6,491 bases of DNA from Dehalococcoidia bacterium (GTDB lineage: Bacteria > Chloroflexota > Dehalococcoidia > Dehalococcoidales > DAOWLH01). Position numbers and translations under genes: made by a program. The notes beneath the pieces are model-generated. The model did not search any database, had not been told where the DNA came from, and saw only the letters and a program-made list of their open reading frames with translations. Where the stretch lies: contig DAOWDO010000026.1 of NCBI GenBank assembly GCA_030638985.1, positions 1-6,491 of the forward strand, in the 5' to 3' direction. This document shows positions 4,832 through 6,491 of this stretch, piece after piece. Within the stretch, counting starts at the first letter, position 1. Every line of letters begins with the position of its first letter.

Positions 4832-5752
4832 TTACCCGTCACTTCTGGATAGGGGGAGCCAGCTTAGAAACCTTTTCCACTCTTTCTTTTCCCAGATTAC
4901 CAGCAGCGACGGGGCGATGAACAGTGAACTGAAGGTGCCGGCGATGATGCCGATAAGCAGCACCATGGCGAAGTTCTGAATGGTGGCCCCGACAAACAGG
5001 AGCAGCGCCAGTACCATAATCATGGTGGTCAGGCTGGTGTTCAAGGAGCGGGTGAGGCTCTCCAGCAGACTTTTATTGACCACCTGCTCAAAGCCGAGTT
5101 TTGAACTGGAGAGCAGGTTCTCACGGATGCGATCGAAGATGACCACCGTATTGTTGACGCTGTAACCAATAACAGCCAGAATACCGGTGATAAACATCAG
5201 GTTGATTTCCCATCCCAGAATAGCGCCGATGATGGAAAAGATGCCCAGGGCAACAAGTGCATCGTGCACCAGGGCGATTATGGCACAGGTACCGTAGCGG
5301 AAGGGCTTGGGCATACGGCGGAAGGCCCAGGTGACATAAAGCAGGATGCCGACGGCGGCAACGGCCACGGCAATAAAGGCTATGTTTGACGTCTGCCGGG
5401 CTACTATCGGCTCCACGTTCTCAAAGCCACGCTCGGTTAGCGTACCAAATTCAGCTTCCAGGTCTGTTTCCAGCTGTCCCTTTTCATCGGAGGTCAGCGT
5501 GGTGCTGCGAATAAGGAAATCTCCCTCTCCGGTGGTCTGCACGATGGCGTTGGACAGACCCAGGGCGGCAAGTTCCTCTTTCAGTTCGTCGATAGAGACC
5601 TGTTGCTCAAAGTTGATGGTTAGTATTGAGCCGCTGCTGAAGTCGATTCCTGCCTTGAGACCAAAGACCGACAGCGAGACGATGCCTATTAGTATCACCA
5701 CTCCGGAAATAAGGAAAAAGCGGAACCTCTTACCTATCAGGTCAGGCATCAT
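4832..5752 (-). CDS. secF: Protein translocase subunit SecF
   Basis: This is a 306-residue membrane protein, close to the usual SecF length. It has a first helix near residues 11-31, a periplasmic-type P1 domain beginning GLKAGIDFSSGS (31-42), and five more helices (about 122-142, 154-177, 182-204, 243-263 and 264-287). The conserved ALVHDALVALG (160-170) and GYSVNNTVVIFDRIREN (196-212) are present, as is SLTRSLNTSLTT (232-243). SecF with SecD uses the proton or ion gradient to pull exported proteins out of the SecYEG channel. There are two adjacent ATGs (5752 and 5749). AGGAGG lies one nt from the first and four from the second, so the second may be the true start; either way the gene overlaps the end of secD by 11 or 8 bp. 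Confidence 0.95.
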   Translation of the reverse strand: MMPDLIGKRFRFFLISGVVILIGIVSLSVFGLKAGIDFSSGSILTINFEQQVSIDELKEELAALGLSNAIVQTTGEGDFLIRSTTLTSDEKGQLETDLEAEFGTLTERGFENVEPIVARQTSNIAFIAVAVAAVGILLYVTWAFRRMPKPFRYGTCAIIALVHDALVALGIFSIIGAILGWEINLMFITGILAVIGYSVNNTVVIFDRIRENLLSSSKLGFEQVVNKSLLESLTRSLNTSLTTMIMVLALLLFVGATIQNFAMVLLIGIIAGTFSSLFIAPSLLVIWEKKEWKRFLSWLPLSRSDG

Positions 5753-6491
5753 CCCTCCTCAGATAAGGGCTGAACAGATGGGTACGCTGTGCCAGGCGGG
5801 TGCCCACGAAGAGGCGGAGAAGGGTTCGGGTAACCACGATGGCGGTGAACATGCTGACGGCAACACCGATAAACAGGGTCACGGCGAAGCCCTTTACCGG
5901 TGCCCCGGCGACGACACTGTCCCCCACCCAGAAGAGTATGCCGGTGACTATAAAAGTGGTCACGTTGGAGTCCCTGATGGCTGTCCAGGCGCGGTTGAAT
6001 CCGGCCTTGGTGGCTGCTCCCAGTGTCCGCCCGGTTTGCAGCTCTTCTTTCATCCGCTCGAAGATGAGCACATTGGCATCCACCGCCATGCCTATGGATA
6101 GGACGAAGCCGCCGATACCGGCCAGTGTCAGTGTTACCGATAGTAACTTGAAAATGGCCAATACCAGAACACCGTAGAAAACCAGCGACAAAGAGGCGAC
6201 CAGCCCGGGCAGGCGGTAGTAGGCCATCATGAACAGCATGATCAGTATGATGCCGATTAACCCGGCCTTGAGGCTCAGGTCTATGAAATCGGCGCCCAGC
6301 ACCGGGGAGACGGTTTGCTCATAGATGATTTCCAGGGGTACCGGCAGGCGGCCGGCATTGAGCTGCCTGGATAGCTCGGTGGCCTCGTTAAGGCTTAAGC
6401 CTGTAATCCAGCCCGAATCGATTATTATATCCTGGACAGTAGGCGCGATGGGAAGGCCGTCCTCTACCAGCAGCGGGTTATCACCTTCAAA
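5742..6491 (-). CDS. secD: Protein translocase subunit SecD (C-terminal part; 5' end outside window)
   Basis: The frame is open from the right edge to TGA at 5744-5742, giving 249 residues; it does not begin at the internal GTG at 6302. The first part (about 1-60) is the end of the large extracytoplasmic domain, with WITGLSLNEATELSRQLNAG (28-47) and LPVPLEI (49-55). It is followed by hydrophobic helices (about 74-92, 96-115, 119-141, 177-196 and 200-226). Diagnostic motifs are LAGIGGFVLSIGMAVDANVL (123-142), IFERMKEEL (143-151), AGFNRAWTAIRDSNVTT (163-179) and VKGFAVTLFIGV (199-210). SecD acts with SecF as an ion-driven motor for protein export across the inner membrane. The last codons (RRDDA) contain the AGGAGG used by secF. 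The gene heads the apparent secD-secF-CDF operon as seen here; what lies upstream is unknown. Confidence 0.95.
   Translation of the reverse strand, partial: FEGDNPLLVEDGLPIAPTVQDIIIDSGWITGLSLNEATELSRQLNAGRLPVPLEIIYEQTVSPVLGADFIDLSLKAGLIGIILIMLFMMAYYRLPGLVASLSLVFYGVLVLAIFKLLSVTLTLAGIGGFVLSIGMAVDANVLIFERMKEELQTGRTLGAATKAGFNRAWTAIRDSNVTTFIVTGILFWVGDSVVAGAPVKGFAVTLFIGVAVSMFTAIVVTRTLLRLFVGTRLAQRTHLFSPYLRRDDA
5753..5759 (-). promoter_or_regulatory. secF ribosome-binding site inside the end of secD
   Basis: The minus strand reads GAGGAGGG ATG ATG, so a near-perfect Shine-Dalgarno falls in the Arg-Arg codons at the end of secD. Its distance to the first ATG (one nt) is too short and to the second (four nt) is tight but workable. 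This favours the start at 5749 and ties secF translation to secD. Confidence 0.55.

Noticed and set aside
5346..6101. Long plus-strand frame (251 aa) across secF and secD
   Set aside because: It is antisense to two clear Sec genes, its composition is Ser/Arg/Pro-rich shadow type, and it shows no motif.

Overview
The window is a dense bacterial segment, mostly G+C-rich, with one short A+T-rich patch at about 365-970. The gene set (a HAS-barrel/HerA-type gene beside a NurA nuclease, a LysE-type exporter, a histone-deacetylase-fold hydrolase, a cation diffusion facilitator and separate secD and secF genes) and the C-rich palindromic repeat near position 300 fit a Chloroflexota genome, perhaps Dehalococcoidia. 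That placement is an inference from remembered gene style; no rRNA or marker gene here proves it.

Left part, all on the minus strand (read right to left): nurA (2178 to 967), then an unrecognised A+T-rich membrane protein whose ATG overlaps the nurA stop as TAATG (967 to 497), then a 20-residue lysine-rich micro-ORF with a strong Shine-Dalgarno (424 to 362), then a pair of tight palindromes (302-362), then the N-terminal HAS-barrel domain of a HerA-like gene that runs off the left edge. NurA and HerA normally form one DNA-end-resection complex. Here the two genes are separated by about 700 bp of foreign-looking sequence, and the HAS-barrel gene has no ATG, GTG or TTG at the point where its protein homology begins.

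Middle part: a divergent promoter region (about 2203-2292) drives nurA leftwards and a lysE-like exporter rightwards. A histone-deacetylase-family amidohydrolase follows lysE after 17 bp, so the two are probably co-transcribed.

Right part, minus strand: secD (5' end off the right edge), secF (overlapping secD) and a CDF metal transporter (6 nt after secF) form one apparent operon. It converges on the deacetylase gene, and the two stop codons share a CTAG at 3953-3956, leaving no room for a terminator between them.

The most interesting area is the nurA / membrane protein / micro-ORF / palindrome / start-less herA-like stretch (1-1010). It looks like an insertion or replacement inside a normally adjacent nurA-herA pair. 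No large new system is evident; the rest is ordinary housekeeping and transport content.
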